DNA of 64,000 nucleotides from Pictodentalium vernedei (GCA_031216915.1 CM062293.1:154202285-154266284), one strand, 5' to 3'; positions 32,451-43,012 are shown, counted from the stretch's first letter. The notes: generated by a model from the letters alone, not told the origin. Translations and numbers: made by a program.

Positions 32451-32762
32451 AAGTAAAACAATTCATGTAGCACATCATTGGTACCAAGTTTAATTGGACT
32501 AATACAATCACTGATATGTTAATAACTTTTTATAAAATAAATGTCAGATAATTGGTTGTTACTCAATGTATGCAAGCATAATTATCTTCCACGGGAAAGG
32601 AACACAATGTATTTCACTGTTTGACTATCTGTTTGTCTGTTCAATTGTTTTGTTAGGCCATCTAGTTAGCCTTCTATTTGTCCATCCAGTGGATCACCGT
32701 CCAAATTCTTGGATTTCAATAAATTTTATACTGGTGCTTCAGATCAACAATATCTTTACCCT

Positions 32763-32951
32763 TTAATTCCTTGCATGCTGCTGGCAGATATTCCTGTCCT
32801 CGACAGGTTTTCTCTTGCTACTGACTAAATATAAAATGAGCACATTAATTAAATTATCTTCTTGTAAATTAAACAGAATTTTTCACTAATGATTCCTTGT
32901 GTTAAATTTAGATTTAGATGAATTTTTCATCAAATCTAGTCATGGCTGCTG
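32763..32951. mobile_element. TTAA hairpin MITE, family P2 (copy d), cut at its hairpin by H4
   Basis: TTAATTCCTTGCATGCTGCT starts the element. It runs to CATCAAATCTAGTCATGGCT, the first arm of the P2 hairpin. The second arm is absent; H4 begins at once. Confidence 0.7.
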
Positions 32952-33184
32952 TGGCATATAGTGATTGAAGTGTGCATGTGTCCGTCTGTCCGTCCATCCG
33001 TGTGTGTGTGTGTGTGTCCAAGCCAATAACTCAAAAACTGTTAGGGCCACAGTCATCAAACTTCACACAATTATAAAGGACCATGGGAGGATGTGTCACA
33101 CACCAAAGCCGGGTTCATACGGACAGACAGACACACGCACACTTCAATCACTATATGCCACCCGACTTAAGTCGGGGGCATAAA
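32952..33184 (+). mobile_element. Miniature Helentron-like element H4
   Basis: Left end TGGCATATAGTGATTGAAGT (32952-32974 in full) is the exact complement of 33138-33160. A GC-rich hairpin follows (CCCGAC-TTAA-GTCGGG) with outer TGCC / GGCA and TAAAAATTG. It has GT (33000-33017) and GACAGACAGACA microsatellites but no satellite array. It sits in the centre of a P2 hairpin. Confidence 0.75.
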
Positions 33185-33667
33185 AATTGTCACTCAATAA
33201 AGAAATATTTTGATATGCTGTTATTTCGAAAACAGAACGTTTCCAAAAACAGGAGTGTGAAAGCAAGAAGGGAAACCTGGAATTAGCTGTTCAAAACAGA
33301 GCTCTGCACATCAAGGGAGAGTACTCAACACACGTGGATGAAATGACGTGACACAGGGCAAATAAAATTAAAACAAAGCTGTTGTGATGTGAAGCGTCCG
33401 GCGTATTTTATTGTATTCAGCTGGATATATTAATTTAATATAAATAGCCTATCATTCAGACTTCTGATACAAATTCATGGATAAAGCTTTATATGTAAAG
33501 GAATTCTACTCAAAAATGCAGCCAAGATTTTACAAATAATCACTGTATAGCCAGAAAATTTGAGTTTTCATCTTGTTGTAGTCATGATTCCTTGAGAACA
33601 ATACTAGCCATTTAGGATTAAAATATTTCACTCTAAAAGGATATTTTATTAGGCCTTTCGTACTCAC
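33185..33667. other. CSK intron, nothing recognised
   Basis: Sequence immediately downstream of the exon at 33668-33770 on the minus strand. No repeat or exon recognised. Confidence 0.5.
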
Positions 33668-33770
33668 GTCATTACAGATGCTTCTTGTAAAAAGGCCTGG
33701 GCTGCTCGGTGCTTGTCTTTCAACTGCTTTATAGCAACTGGCTGATTTCTATACTGTCCTTTAAATACAT
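33668..33770 (-). CDS. CSK: CSK-like tyrosine kinase, exon with catalytic lysine and alphaC glutamate
   Basis: A 103-nt exon read on the reverse complement between a TTTTTAG acceptor and a GTGAGTACG donor. It completes a GAT Asp codon begun in the exon at 38076-38244 and ends with AC of a Thr codon finished at 20328. The product reads DVFKGQYRNQPVAIKQLKDK, then an AQAFLQEASVMT segment. VAIK supplies the ATP-binding lysine of beta3 (most CSK proteins have VAVK), and FLQEASVMT supplies the alphaC glutamate that pairs with it, in the arrangement typical of CSK. An open frame continues past the acceptor into the intron to 34017; that extension has no kinase similarity and is treated as intron. 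The downstream intron (33667 to 20329) holds the nested DIRS and Helentron-like elements. Confidence 0.92.
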
Positions 33771-34144
33771 CTAAAAATAGAAAATATGAAAATTTTACCA
33801 CACTTAATATATTTATTAGTTCTGGGCAGTTTTGATTTTTCAAATTCGGTTTCGGTTCAGTTTCCGGAAAAAACCTTAGTTTTGGTTTAATTTTTCTTTG
33901 TGTAAAGAGCATATAGTAAACAACATGTCTGGCTCTGTATCTTGGAAAAACTCTGCTATAGTTTATACGACACCACTCACCACATAAAGAAAAAAACCTG
34001 TCTGTAAATATCTCCATTGAGTTCAGCCTAACTTCCTTTTGATTATTCTTAGGGGTTCTATGGGAAAGGTTGTTGAGTTTATTCAGTCAGAAGAGAAACA
34101 TAAATTTGGGTAACAATTGTATAAGGCTTAATAAAATTAAAAAT

Positions 34145-34530
34145 CTGTTTCTCAAGCCCTCCCTCATGGTCCTTTTGGCTGCCACATGCTCTCTTTTTAT
34201 GACCAATGAAAACTTGAAAAAATAAAAATTAAATGGTTTATGTCTGATATTTTACACAAGTTAATAAAATTGATAAATTTGTCCCTTGAGTGCAACAAGT
34301 CTTTGCAATGCTTTAGCATTGCAAAGCCTTGTTGCACCCAAGGGACGAAATACACCACCACCCTTGCTTTTCTGTAGATTATGAGGCCTAAGACATAAAA
34401 TAAACCAAGAATATGAACTTCTGATGAAATACTTACAAAAATAAAATATAAAATAAAAAACTGCCAGCCTGCATACAATTTTACAAAACTGGACCCTAGA
34501 AACAGAACATCTACTTTGTGTGGCTTAAAG
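34145..34530 (-). repeat. Interspersed hairpin repeat F, copy 2
   Basis: The best-preserved copy. The hairpin at 34281-34346 (GTCCCTTGAGTGCAACAAG, then TTTGCAATGCT-TTAG-CATTGCAAA and CTTGTTGCACCCAAGGGAC) has arms of about 30 bp. The rest is collinear, in reverse, with 38331-38710. Confidence 0.85.
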
Positions 34531-34564
34531 TTCATCTATTCAAATTTCTAGGTTGTGTTCTCAG

Positions 34565-34612
34565 TGTCACATTTTCTCTCTTATTGAGTCAATAAGGGAG
34601 AAAATGTGACAA
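34565..34612. repeat. Hairpin with ~19-bp arms
   Basis: GTCACATTTTCTCTCTTATTG and CAATAAGGGAGAAAATGTGAC pair with one mismatch around AGT. Confidence 0.8.
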
Positions 34613-34619
34613 TGAGTAT

Positions 34620-35230
34620 ACGACATATTCATCCCTTTTCCCGATAGATTAGGTGGCAAGAGTCCATATGGGCCACAAGTCCAGTTCCCTCCCAGTAAGA
34701 AGGTTTGATGAGTTTATGATCAATGATAGTAAAACCATTCGGTCATTTTTTGCAGGGTCTTGCAGTTGGATTTTCTGGTTTGCCACAAAAACCAGAAGCA
34801 AACAGGAAAACCAAAATACTGCCAGCTCTAGTATTTATATGAAATTTGGATTCTATGCACCCTCTCTGAAATTTTCCATGATTAATCATTTTGACAACAT
34901 ATGATGATGCTACTCAGAATCTAACCTACAACCTGATATCCATTGCACTGACCATAAAGCCATTGGCATTGCTACTACTGTCATGCAGATCTGACAAGTT
35001 AATAAAGGCAGAAAATTTTCATTAATTTTTGTTCTAATTATTTACTGATGTCTTTACTATGTTAACACTTAGAAACTTGCAGATCAGCCAACTCGCTCAC
35101 CGTGTAATACAGCAGGTGCTCTAGCACTTATGGTCCAGATAAAGTGAGCGAGGAGAGATGAAAAATCTGAGCATTTATATCTAGTCAAGTATCGTCTATG
35201 TGCAACTTGATTAGAAACACCTGCTAGACC
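34620..35230. other. Unassigned CSK intron sequence
   Basis: No gene or family recognised. Confidence 0.45.
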
Positions 35231-35417
35231 TTAACTCCTTGCATGCTGCTGGTGGACATTCCTGCTGGGACAGGATTTCTCTTGCCACTTTATAAGTATA
35301 ATTTGAGTACATTTAATCAAATTTTCCAACTGTAAATTGCATTGATTTTTGCACCAATGATTTCTTGATTTAAATTTAGATGAATTTTTCAAAATGTCTT
35401 GAAAATAAGAGGGTTAA
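35231..35417. mobile_element. TTAA MITE, family P2 (copy c), hairpin deleted
   Basis: TTAACTCCTTGCATGCTGCT (35231) through GACAGGATTTCTCTTGCCAC to GATGAATTTTTC, then directly AAAATGTCTTGAAAATAAGAG and TTAA at 35414-35417. The hairpin arms present in copies at 42520 and 57205 are missing, as if excised. Confidence 0.75.
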
Positions 35418-35664
35418 CCCTTTACCCAACTTAACAGCCAAAACCGGCCAGCGCTATTCATAAAAATCTCCACTTAATTTTCATTATATTCTCATTTTTT
35501 GTCTTAAAAGCATAGGTTATGACCCCTCTTTGGAATGAGCTTGTCAAGCTCGTTCCAATGAGGGATCATAACCTATGTTTTTGAGACAAAAAATGAAAAT
35601 AATTAGTTATTCACGAATTTTGTTTGCAAGTGTTGTCTGCTTTTCATGTTAGGTAAAGGGTTAA
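35414..35664. mobile_element. TTAA hairpin MITE, family P3 (copy a)
   Basis: Shares its left TTAA with P2c. Ends are CCCTTTACCCAACTTAACAG and, inverted, CCCTTTACCTAACATGAAAAG. The hairpin at 35511-35577 is CATAGGTTATGACCCCTC-...-GAGGGATCATAACCTATG with inner GAGCTTGTCAAGCTC. Other copies: 51192-51435 and 57448-57670. Confidence 0.85.
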
Positions 35665-35883
35665 GAGTTAAATCCTAAGCAGATTGTGATGATAAATAAT
35701 TTAACTAACAACTGTAAAGTCTTTTACAAATTAGTTTATTTTCAGTTTTCATCAACTGCACCACTTCCCACCATTCAATGATGATGGGTCTTGAAAGGAT
35801 GGAAGGTGTGATTTTAAATCCAATACTCTTTTGTGATGGTTGTATAATATATATATCAACAATGCCAGAAATAAATAGAACAT

Positions 35884-36040
35884 CATATGTGAATGTGTTC
35901 AATATGGCACGAATGCCAGTGCGGAAGGATAGAATGAGAGGTGCAGCCTCAAGTTCTATCCTTCTGCTGTGCCATGAGTGTCATACTGATGAATGCATTC
36001 ACACATCATGGCATTCTGTGTTTATTACATGCCTCTATGA
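35884..36040. repeat. Fold-back element, copy 2 (relative of 16640-16765)
   Basis: ATATGGCACGAATGCCAGTG and CTGTGCCATGAGTGTCAT flank an inner hairpin GAAGGATAGAA..TTCTATCCTTC. The outer CATTCACACATCATGGCATT and ATTACATGCC match the copy on the other side of the window. Confidence 0.7.
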
Positions 36041-36205
36041 TAATTATCCTTTCTAAATTCAACGTGACATATTTGGTCTTATTTGTAGGATTTGACAGTT
36101 TTGATGTCTGTCTAAAATAAAAACAAAACTCAGGTGTGACTGGCAAACAAGTGTGACAGATTGATATATAAACAGAAAAATATAAATGAAAATGCCGCTC
36201 ATGAT

Positions 36206-37684
36206 CACCGATCCAATGTCGAGTTGTGACCTTGACCTTTGACCTGGCGAGTACAAGGTCAATAGGGTTCTTCCTCGCACCAAGGCCAACACACCTATGA
36301 AGTTTCATGACTCTAGGTTGAACCACTATCAAGTTCTCATCCGGAAACCAATTGTTGCGATATACTATGTTCAAGGTCACTGTGACCTTGACCTTTGACC
36401 AGGTGAGTCCAACATCAATAGGGTTCTTCCTCGCACCAAGGCCAACACGTCTGTAAAGTTTCATGACTCTAGGTTGAACCACTATCAAGTTATCATCCGG
36501 AAACCAATTGTAGTGATATACTATGTTCAAGGTCACTGTGACCTTGACCTTTGACCTGGTGAGTCCAAGATCAATAGGGTTCTTCCTCGCACCAAGGCCA
36601 ACACACCTATGAAGTTTCATGACTCTAGGTTGAACCACTATCAAGTTATCATCCGGAAACCAATTGTTGCGATATACTATGTTCAAGGTCACTGTGACCT
36701 TGATCTTTGACCTGGCGAGTCCAAGATCAATAGGGTTCTTCCTCGCACCAAGGCCAACACACCTATAAAGTTTCATGACTCTAGGTTGAACCACTATCAA
36801 GTTATCATCCGGAAACCAATTGTTGCGATATACTATGTTCAAGGTCACTGTGACCTTGACCTTTGACCTGGTGAGTCCAAGATCAATAGGGTTCTTCCTC
36901 GCACTAAGGCCAACACACCTATAAAGTTTCATGACTCTAGGTTGAACCACTATCAAGTTATCATCCGGAAACCAATTGTTGCGATATACTATGTTCAAGG
37001 TCACTGTGACCTTGACCTTTGACCTGGTGAGTCCAAGATCAATAGGGTTCTTCCTCACACCAAGGCCAACACACCTATAAAGTCTCATGACTCTAGGTTG
37101 AACCACTATCAAGTTATCATCCGGAAACCAATTGTTGCGATATACTATGTTCAAGGTCACTGTGACCTTGACCTTTGACCTGGTGAGTCCAAGATCAATA
37201 GGGTTCTTCCTCGCACCAAGGCCAACACACCTACAAAGTTTCATGACTCTAGGTTGAACCACTATCAAGTTATCATCCGGAAACCAATTGTTGCGATATA
37301 CTATGTTAAAGGTCACTGTGACCTTGACCTTTGACGTAGCGAGTCCAAAATCAATAGGGTTCTTCCCCTCACCAAGGCCAATCTACCTATGAAGTTTCAT
37401 GAATGTGAGTTGAACCATTATCAAGTTATCATCCGGAAACCAATTGTTTAAGATTTACTACGTTCAAGGTCACTGTGACCTTGACCTTCGATGTTGCATG
37501 TCCAAAATCAATAGGGTTCTTCCTCCCACCAAGACCAACCTATGTATGAAATTTAATGAATGTGAGTTGAACCACTATCAAGTTATCATCCGGAAACCAA
37601 TTGTTTACGACCGCCCGCCCGCCCGCCCGCCATTCACCAAACTATAAGTCGAGTTTGACTTCGTCACAACTCGACTAAAAATTG
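36206..37684 (+). mobile_element. Helentron-like element H3 with 156-bp ERE/DR1-bearing array
   Basis: Left GTCGAGTTGTGAC (36218-36230) mirrors GTCACAACTCGAC of the 3' hairpin (AGTCGAGTTTGA-CTTCG-TCACAACTCGACT, 37647-37676), which is followed by AAAAATTG as in H1 and H2. A CGCCCGCCCGCC microsatellite at 37611-37631 precedes the hairpin. The element lies in the CSK intron between 33770 and 38076, antisense to the gene. Confidence 0.72.
36225..37605. repeat. Nine-copy 156-bp satellite with nuclear-receptor-type sites
   Basis: TGTGACCTTG recurs at 36225, 36381, 36537, 36693, 36849, 37005, 37161, 37317 and 37474: an exact 156-bp period, then 157. Most units contain AAGGTCACTGTGACCTT (perfect inverted repeat, spacer 3) followed at once by TGACCTTTGACCT (inverse of direct repeat AGGTCA with 1-bp spacer). 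The middle six units differ at only a few positions; the two rightmost are more diverged. Because 156 is a multiple of three and the units lack stops, a 436-codon minus-strand frame runs through the array; it is not a gene. Confidence 0.93.
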
Positions 37685-38075
37685 TGTACAAATAGGTTAT
37701 TTGTTTGTATTTTTAAGAAATTAGCTGCCATTATCAGAGATAATCGCTTAAAAGTCAAAACTTGAGGGCAACAAAATCAATCCCCATCAATAGAACAAGT
37801 TTACTTTCATTAATTTTGGCGGAATTGAGCAAAGACATTTTCCAAATGACATTTGTTTTACCGGCTGTCACCACATCTTCCGAACTGATCAGGGTCACAA
37901 TGTGACAGTTCGATTAGTCAATCATGAAAACAGGCAGAGTTTAGTTCTTTTGATGGATCCATGATGTCAGCTGAAAAAATAGTCAACACAAAAACATATG
38001 GAAAACGTGTTCCATAAGGATTTGTAAATATGGAACTGGAGGAAAGGTATTAAGGTGTGTCATAAATTTAAATAC

Positions 38076-38244
38076 CTCCAAACTCTCCTTTTCCAATAAA
38101 CTCTCCTACATGCAGATCTTCTGGTTTGATTGTCCATCCACTTTTTTTGAACTCCTGCACATTTACTGTTCCAAAGTTATTGCCAGCTTTCTGTAAAGGA
38201 GTTATCAATCTGGTGCACAAACCATCAGCATCATCAGAATAGTG
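38076..38244 (-). CDS. CSK: CSK-like tyrosine kinase, exon with SH2 end, SH2-kinase linker and glycine-rich loop
   Basis: A 169-nt exon on the reverse complement with a TTTTTTAG acceptor (38245-38246 is the AG) and a GTATTT donor. It starts in phase 0 with HYSDDADGLCTRLI, the closing strand and helix of a CSK SH2 domain. It then runs through a linker (Q-E-F-K-K-S-G-W region) to GEFIGKGEFG, the glycine-rich P-loop of the kinase domain. The last base is the G of a GAT codon completed in the next exon. The order SH2 end, linker tryptophan, GKGEFG is characteristic of CSK and differs from Src (GQGCFG). Between this exon and the next lie an ERE-like satellite array (36218-37684), TTAA MITEs and a fold-back repeat. 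An F-family repeat begins about 90 bp upstream of the acceptor, so intronic insertion has come close to the splice site. Confidence 0.92.
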
Positions 38245-38330
38245 CTAAAAAATTGACAGCCTCAGATTATTACCTTCAAAATGTAAAGTTAAAAAATTCA
38301 AGACAATTTAACCAGCATAAAGAGGCTCCA

Positions 38331-38710
38331 CAAAGTAGACCTTCTGTTTCTCAGGCTATTTTTTGTAAAATTGCATAATGACAGTTTTTTTATGATTTTA
38401 GTTATTATTTATTTGTCATCAAAAGTTTATGTTCTTGGTTTATTTTCTGTTTCAGGCCTCATAATCTATGGATTAGTATGGGTGGTGGTGTATTTCGTCC
38501 CTTGAGTGCAAGAAGGCTTTGCAATGCTAAAGCCTTGTTGCACACAAGGGACAAATTTATCAATTTTACTAAATTGGGTAAAATATCAGACATAAACCCT
38601 TTAATTATTTATTTTTTTAAGCTTGCATTGGTTATAAAAAAGAGAGCATATGGCAGTCAAAAGGACCACCATGTGGAAGGGCCAGAGAAACAGAGATTTT
38701 TTTATTTTTT
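38331..38710 (+). repeat. Interspersed hairpin repeat F, copy 3
   Basis: Shares CCACAAAGTAGACCTTCTGT, CATCAAAAGTTTATGTTCTT, GGGTGGTGGTGTATTTCGTC and GGACAAATTTATCAATTTTA with copies 1 and 2. The hairpin around 38500-38552 has lost part of one arm. It lies less than 100 bp upstream of a CSK splice acceptor. Confidence 0.8.
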
Positions 38711-38769
38711 AGGCCTAAATATAACAATTTTTTCTAAAAACACTCTTTTTTATCTTTTAAATGGAGTAA

Positions 38770-39010
38770 ATTATCAGGACTGCAACACAAGTATAAAGTC
38801 AAGTTGAGACAATCATTTATACCAATGCTGGCCACTTTAGAGGACTCAAACACAAGCGTTAGTTACAGAGTCCTTTTATCCAGAGAAACAGAACTTGTTT
38901 ACTGCGATAATCAAGCAAGGACTCACTTCGTGAGTTCCTATGGGTACAAGACACATCTAAAAACTATTCATCCCACAACTATCTTCCCCATTTTAGTACC
39001 ATAACAATGA
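38770..39010. repeat. Interspersed repeat G
   Basis: CAAGTATAAAGTCAAGTTGA, CCACTTTAGAGGACTCAAAC, GTTAGTTACAGAGTCC and AGAAACAGAACTTGTTTACT match 40600-40745, 41845-41945, 60955-61030 and 63330-63480. Class unknown; no protein. Confidence 0.6.
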
Positions 39011-39129
39011 TGACAGAATGTTTGTTAGCTTTGATAATAAATTCTGCAGTCTCACATACAGTACAGCTGCAGTGGATGGTTGTAATCCATGCATGGGCAG
39101 TGATGTCCATCCTGCATTTACCAAGTAAT

Positions 39130-39212
39130 AAAAATCATCAGCGGCAAAATTTTAATTAATGAAGCACCAGGTTGTACCTGGTGGTTCATTAATTAAATTT
39201 TTGATGATTATT
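39130..39212. repeat. Hairpin, ~25-bp arms
   Basis: AATTTTAATTAATGAA-CACCAGGT and ACCTGGTG-TTCATTAATTAAATTT pair around TGT with one bulge. Confidence 0.8.
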
Positions 39213-39368
39213 CCTATAATTGGTGTTTGGAAACTAATATTTATGCAGTGTGCAAAATTTGACGAGAATGCTCATTTCATTCACTTGGTGGTCACACAAA
39301 TTTAAATCTACGCGAACGGATGACCGGTTAGCCAAAAGTTGCATCTTGAATGGTAAAGTCGGAGTCAC

Positions 39369-39619
39369 TTAACTGGTAGGGTGTTAAATTTTCTTCTCAG
39401 CTTCAAGATCTGTTCACACATTTTTGTCTTGTTACAATTCATGGGAGAATGACTATAGGCACTATCCCATAAATTGTAACAATGCCAATCAATGGAGATG
39501 AAGTAATTTTACTTACAAGATAACATGACAGACATCCTCAGATTATGAAGCCTTTAAATTTAGGTAACTGCAGTTCGGAATAAAGCCCAAGTATGGGCTT
39601 CTAGTACTATATCAGTTAA
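39369..39619. mobile_element. TTAA hairpin MITE, family P1 (copy c)
   Basis: TTAA at both ends (39369-39372, 39616-39619). Left CTGGTAGGGTGTTAAAT; right end CTAGTACTATATCAG is decayed. Hairpin at 39426-39483, with a 3-bp change in one arm. Confidence 0.78.
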
Positions 39620-40099
39620 GCAGACTTTCTTGTGTCTTGATAGATTTATAGACTTTTGTCGTGAGAGGCTATATATCTTTCAATTCCATGCAATATATGA
39701 ATACTTGTTAATGATAAAAAAGAGCAGTTTCTCAAGAATTTTTACATAGCCGAGCGCTTGGTTAGCCATCTCCAACCCACGTGAATGGTCAGCTGGTTAG
39801 CCATTTTTGAAATTTTGCACACTGTTCATGTGTCTGTGGAAATATTGCCCACCTGTGGAAAGTGAACTGTAGATGGCGGCCATACTGCACAGTACTGTGA
39901 TCATAAAAGCAGACAGAGAATTTTGACCTGATCAAGATTTAGTCAGAATTCTCCAACTGCTTTCCTCATTGCAACACTGTAGAATCTCGATGTTGAAAAG
40001 AGAAATGTGAGAACACTGAATATGAGATGTTACTAACATTTGTTTTTCTTCATGTGGCTGATTTAAACTACTGAAAGTTTATTGTAAATTATCTTTATA

Positions 40100-40315
40100 A
40101 TCCTTCTCAACACTCTTCACAGTGACATCGAAAATATGAAAATGTACCCCTCCCATAATGCGATAATGTAAACAACTCACTCTTTTGACAGAGCTCATAG
40201 CTATAGCTTAAGCTTTGTCAAACAATCTTGAATTGTTTAAATTCCAAGTTGCATAATGGGGAAAATTTGCAACTAGAAATTTTTTGTATTCTGACATCAG
40301 TGTGCAGCGGGTTAA
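40100..40315. mobile_element. TTAA hairpin MITE, family P5 (copy b)
   Basis: Right end ACATCAGTGTGCAGCGGGTTAA (TTAA 40312-40315) is the complement of the P5 left end at 63555. Decayed hairpin TTGACAGAGCTCATAGC..GCTTTGTCAAACAA near 40185-40225. Left boundary not seen clearly. Confidence 0.5.
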
Positions 40316-40551
40316 ACTTCCTGCTCAATAACCCTTTAATACCATATGTATTAACCAATTATATATTTTTCCAGGTTTTTTCATTTTTGCTTCAAAAAAA
40401 TACCTTACAACTACACATTAAATCACGCTCAAGTAGATCATTCCCATAAAGTGTTATCAGCTACATTCTGGAAACCAAAAAAAAAGACATTATAGTTGTA
40501 AAAGAAAAACATTTGCATGTGTCGTCCTCTGGTCGTGATAGGTGAAGGGTT

Positions 40552-40800
40552 ATTTATTGGTGTTTAAGGTCGCATATTTCTGCACAATGGCTAATCATGA
40601 CCACAATATGAAGATAAAGCCAAGTTTAGTCTATCGTTTATACCCATGTTGCCCATTTTAGAGGATTTACCCCCAAGCACTGGTGACTGGGTTCTATTTT
40701 ACCAGTAAAACAGACCTTGTTTACCACAGTAAACAAACATTGCTTCAATTCCCAGTGTTCCCACAGTGAGGGTGAAGGGTTAATAGATTGCCTATTTAGC
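40552..40800. repeat. Interspersed repeat G with SINE-tail-like head
   Basis: Starts TATTTATTGGTGTTTAAGGT and continues into GCCAAGTTTAGTCTATCG and ACAGACCTTGTTTACCACAG. Confidence 0.55.
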
Positions 40801-41543
40801 TTGACAAAATATATGCAAATAAAAACCGGATTAAACAATTTTCATTAACTGAGTATATGTAAAATATATGCAATCCACTTTACATATACTCAGTAAATAA
40901 AAATTTGGGTGCATGTACAATTCTATACTTGAGTAAAGATGTGATCTCTGCCACACAAGATACTGTAGTCTGTAGATTAATAGTGGAAGAAGTGAAGCAA
41001 TATTTACATTTTTTTCAATGTAAATACAGAATAAACCAAATGTGGAAAGCATCTATTGTTGAACAAAAATATGTATATTTACCTAGATTTAATGAAATCA
41101 CATGAATTGAAATATTTAACGCTTATGCCAATGAAGTAGTTGCATTTTTTTAACAAAGCTGTCCTTTGTCTGTGTTAAAAAATAGCCGCAGATAGCAAAT
41201 TCACTTTACTACCAGACCCTGATTAATCCAATATTTATTATAAATTGTTTGAGAGCTGACACTTTATCAAACAAGATATGATAATGTGAATTCTTAGTCG
41301 GGTGACAAAAATCAAAAACAAAATTCTTGATAAGAAAATCTCCATTATGTGAATAATTTTGCTCAGAAAAAAGGCTTTTGCAGTCTTTCAGTTTTGAGGT
41401 ATGCTGTCACTCTTTCACACCATCATGCCCACAATGTTTCTTTTTTGTGAGTAGACAACAGTACACCTTGAATCTCTGTTGCAAGCTATTCAAGTCTGCC
41501 TGTGGGAAAAGGGTCAAATAATACAATATTTATTTATTGGTGT

Positions 41544-41792
41544 TTAACTGGTAGAGTGCTAAATTATTTTTGGCCATCACAACTTCGGCACATGTCTTTG
41601 CCTTGTTACAATTTATGGGAGAGTGCCTATGGGCACTCTCCCATAAATTGTAACAAGGCGAACTCTCACAGACTAAATAATATCACTTCAAAGATAATAC
41701 AAAGCACATTCACTGAATATGAGTCTTCAAGCTGTGGTACCTGCACTTCAGAATAAAGCCCAAATATGGGCTTCCAACACTCTACCAGTTAA
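41544..41792. mobile_element. TTAA hairpin MITE, family P1 (copy a, best preserved)
   Basis: TTAA at 41544-41547 and 41789-41792. Inverted ends CTGGTAGAGTG and CACTCTACCAG. The central hairpin at 41600-41659 has 28 perfect base pairs (GCCTTGTTACAATTTATGGG then AGAGTGCC) around TATG. It is inserted into an ATTTATTGGTGTTTAA SINE-tail fragment. Confidence 0.9.
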
Positions 41793-41834
41793 GGAAATGT
41801 TTTAGCATCTTTGGCTAAGGCATGACTGCAATAC

Positions 41835-42050
41835 ACATGTAAGTATGAAGTCAAGTTTAGCCAATTGTTTCTACCTATGCTGCCCAAGTTGTTGGGTTCA
41901 AGTCCTATTTTACCAGTAAAGAAAACTTGTTTACTGTAGAGAATGAGTACTGCACCACTATCAGGGGTTTCTAAGCAGAAACATTAAATGTTGAATCTTA
42001 TTTTGGGGTTTCATCCTTAAGTATGTGGAGAGTGTATTACAGTGGAACCC
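41835..42050. repeat. Interspersed repeat G
   Basis: GTAAGTATGAAGTCAAGTTT, TACCTATGCTGCCCAAG, AAAACTTGTTTACTGTAGAG. Confidence 0.5.
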
Positions 42051-42519
42051 CTTAATTTGAGACTTCCTGTTTGAATAACCCTGTTAACTGAATATAACTT
42101 CCAAACCCCAAACCATTTACCACACGTTCAATAGAAATTTTACCTGTTAATTGGTTATGGGATGTGGCATAAACTCATGTTAGTTGAATGAAAAATCTTG
42201 TAATTTGTTGAGAAATTACCAGGTCAGTCACCAAATATCCCTTGTGGTTAGACCTATTTGGTCCTGGTATATCCAGTACTGGCTCCATGAGCTCTGTTAA
42301 ACAAGATGCAATAAAGTAAATGCTCAGTTTATCACTACAATACTGGAAAGGAACCAAATCCTTGTTAATGAATGCACATGTTAATTGAACAATTCACATG
42401 GCCATTCAATTAACACATGTTTACTTTACCATAAAAACACTTCCTGGTGTTGAGTGTCCACTCTGCGATTAGGGCCGATTTCTGTTTGAATGCAATGTTT
42501 CAGCCACTGGTATTCTGGA

Positions 42520-42766
42520 TTAACTCTTAACCTGCTGAGTATTTTAAAAACATTTTTCATCAAATCTAGTAATAGCTGCAAAGAAGCAGCCATGACTAGA
42601 TTGATAAAAAACTCATGAACAGTTGACTTGACACATCACTGGTAAAAAATCTGATACAGTTTGCAGTGGAAAATTTGGTTAAATGTACTCAAATTTTACT
42701 CATTTCAGTGACAAGAGATTTCCTGTCCTGGGCAGGAATATCTGCTAGCAGCATGCAAGGAATTAA
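42520..42766. mobile_element. TTAA hairpin MITE, family P2 (copy a)
   Basis: TTAA at 42520-42523 and 42763-42766. Left end CTCTTAACCTGCTGAGTATT, right end GCTAGCAGCATGCAAGGA. Hairpin CATCAAATCTAG..AGCTGC / GCAGCCATGACTAGATTGAT at 42558-42606. Other copies at 32763, 35231 and 57205. Confidence 0.85.
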
Positions 42767-42881
42767 ACCTGAAGATACATTCTATGAAATTTTGTTATTT
42801 GTTTATTGATAGACATTGAGTTATTGTCCAGATGGAAACCTCACTCAGCAAGTGTTTTAGTGATAGCCCACTCTCCACGTA

Positions 42882-43012
42882 GTATTTGCTTATTGGGGTT
42901 TAATGACACTTTTAGCAGCCCTGGTCATATCATCCCAGACAGTTTTACGGGTGGACGAAGCCAGAATACTGGAGAACCACTGAGCAACAATGAGTAACTG
43001 CCAGACTTTCCA
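42882..43012 (-). mobile_element. Truncated SINE (3' part only)
   Basis: TTGGGGTTTAATGACACTTT, AGTTTTACGGGTGGACGAAG and GAGAACCACTGAGCAACA match the 3' half of the SINE at 52108-52500. Head and body are absent. Confidence 0.75.

Noticed and set aside
33771..34017. Extension of the kinase exon to a 117-codon ORF
   Set aside because: The sequence upstream of the TTTTTAG acceptor has no kinase similarity, and the phase matches the exon at 38076 exactly at the acceptor.
36006..37316. 436-codon minus-strand ORF made of eight near-identical 52-residue repeats
   Set aside because: It is the 156-bp satellite read through in a stop-free frame. The unit length being a multiple of three explains the length, and the 5' hairpin element boundaries enclose it. 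No start context or conserved domain.
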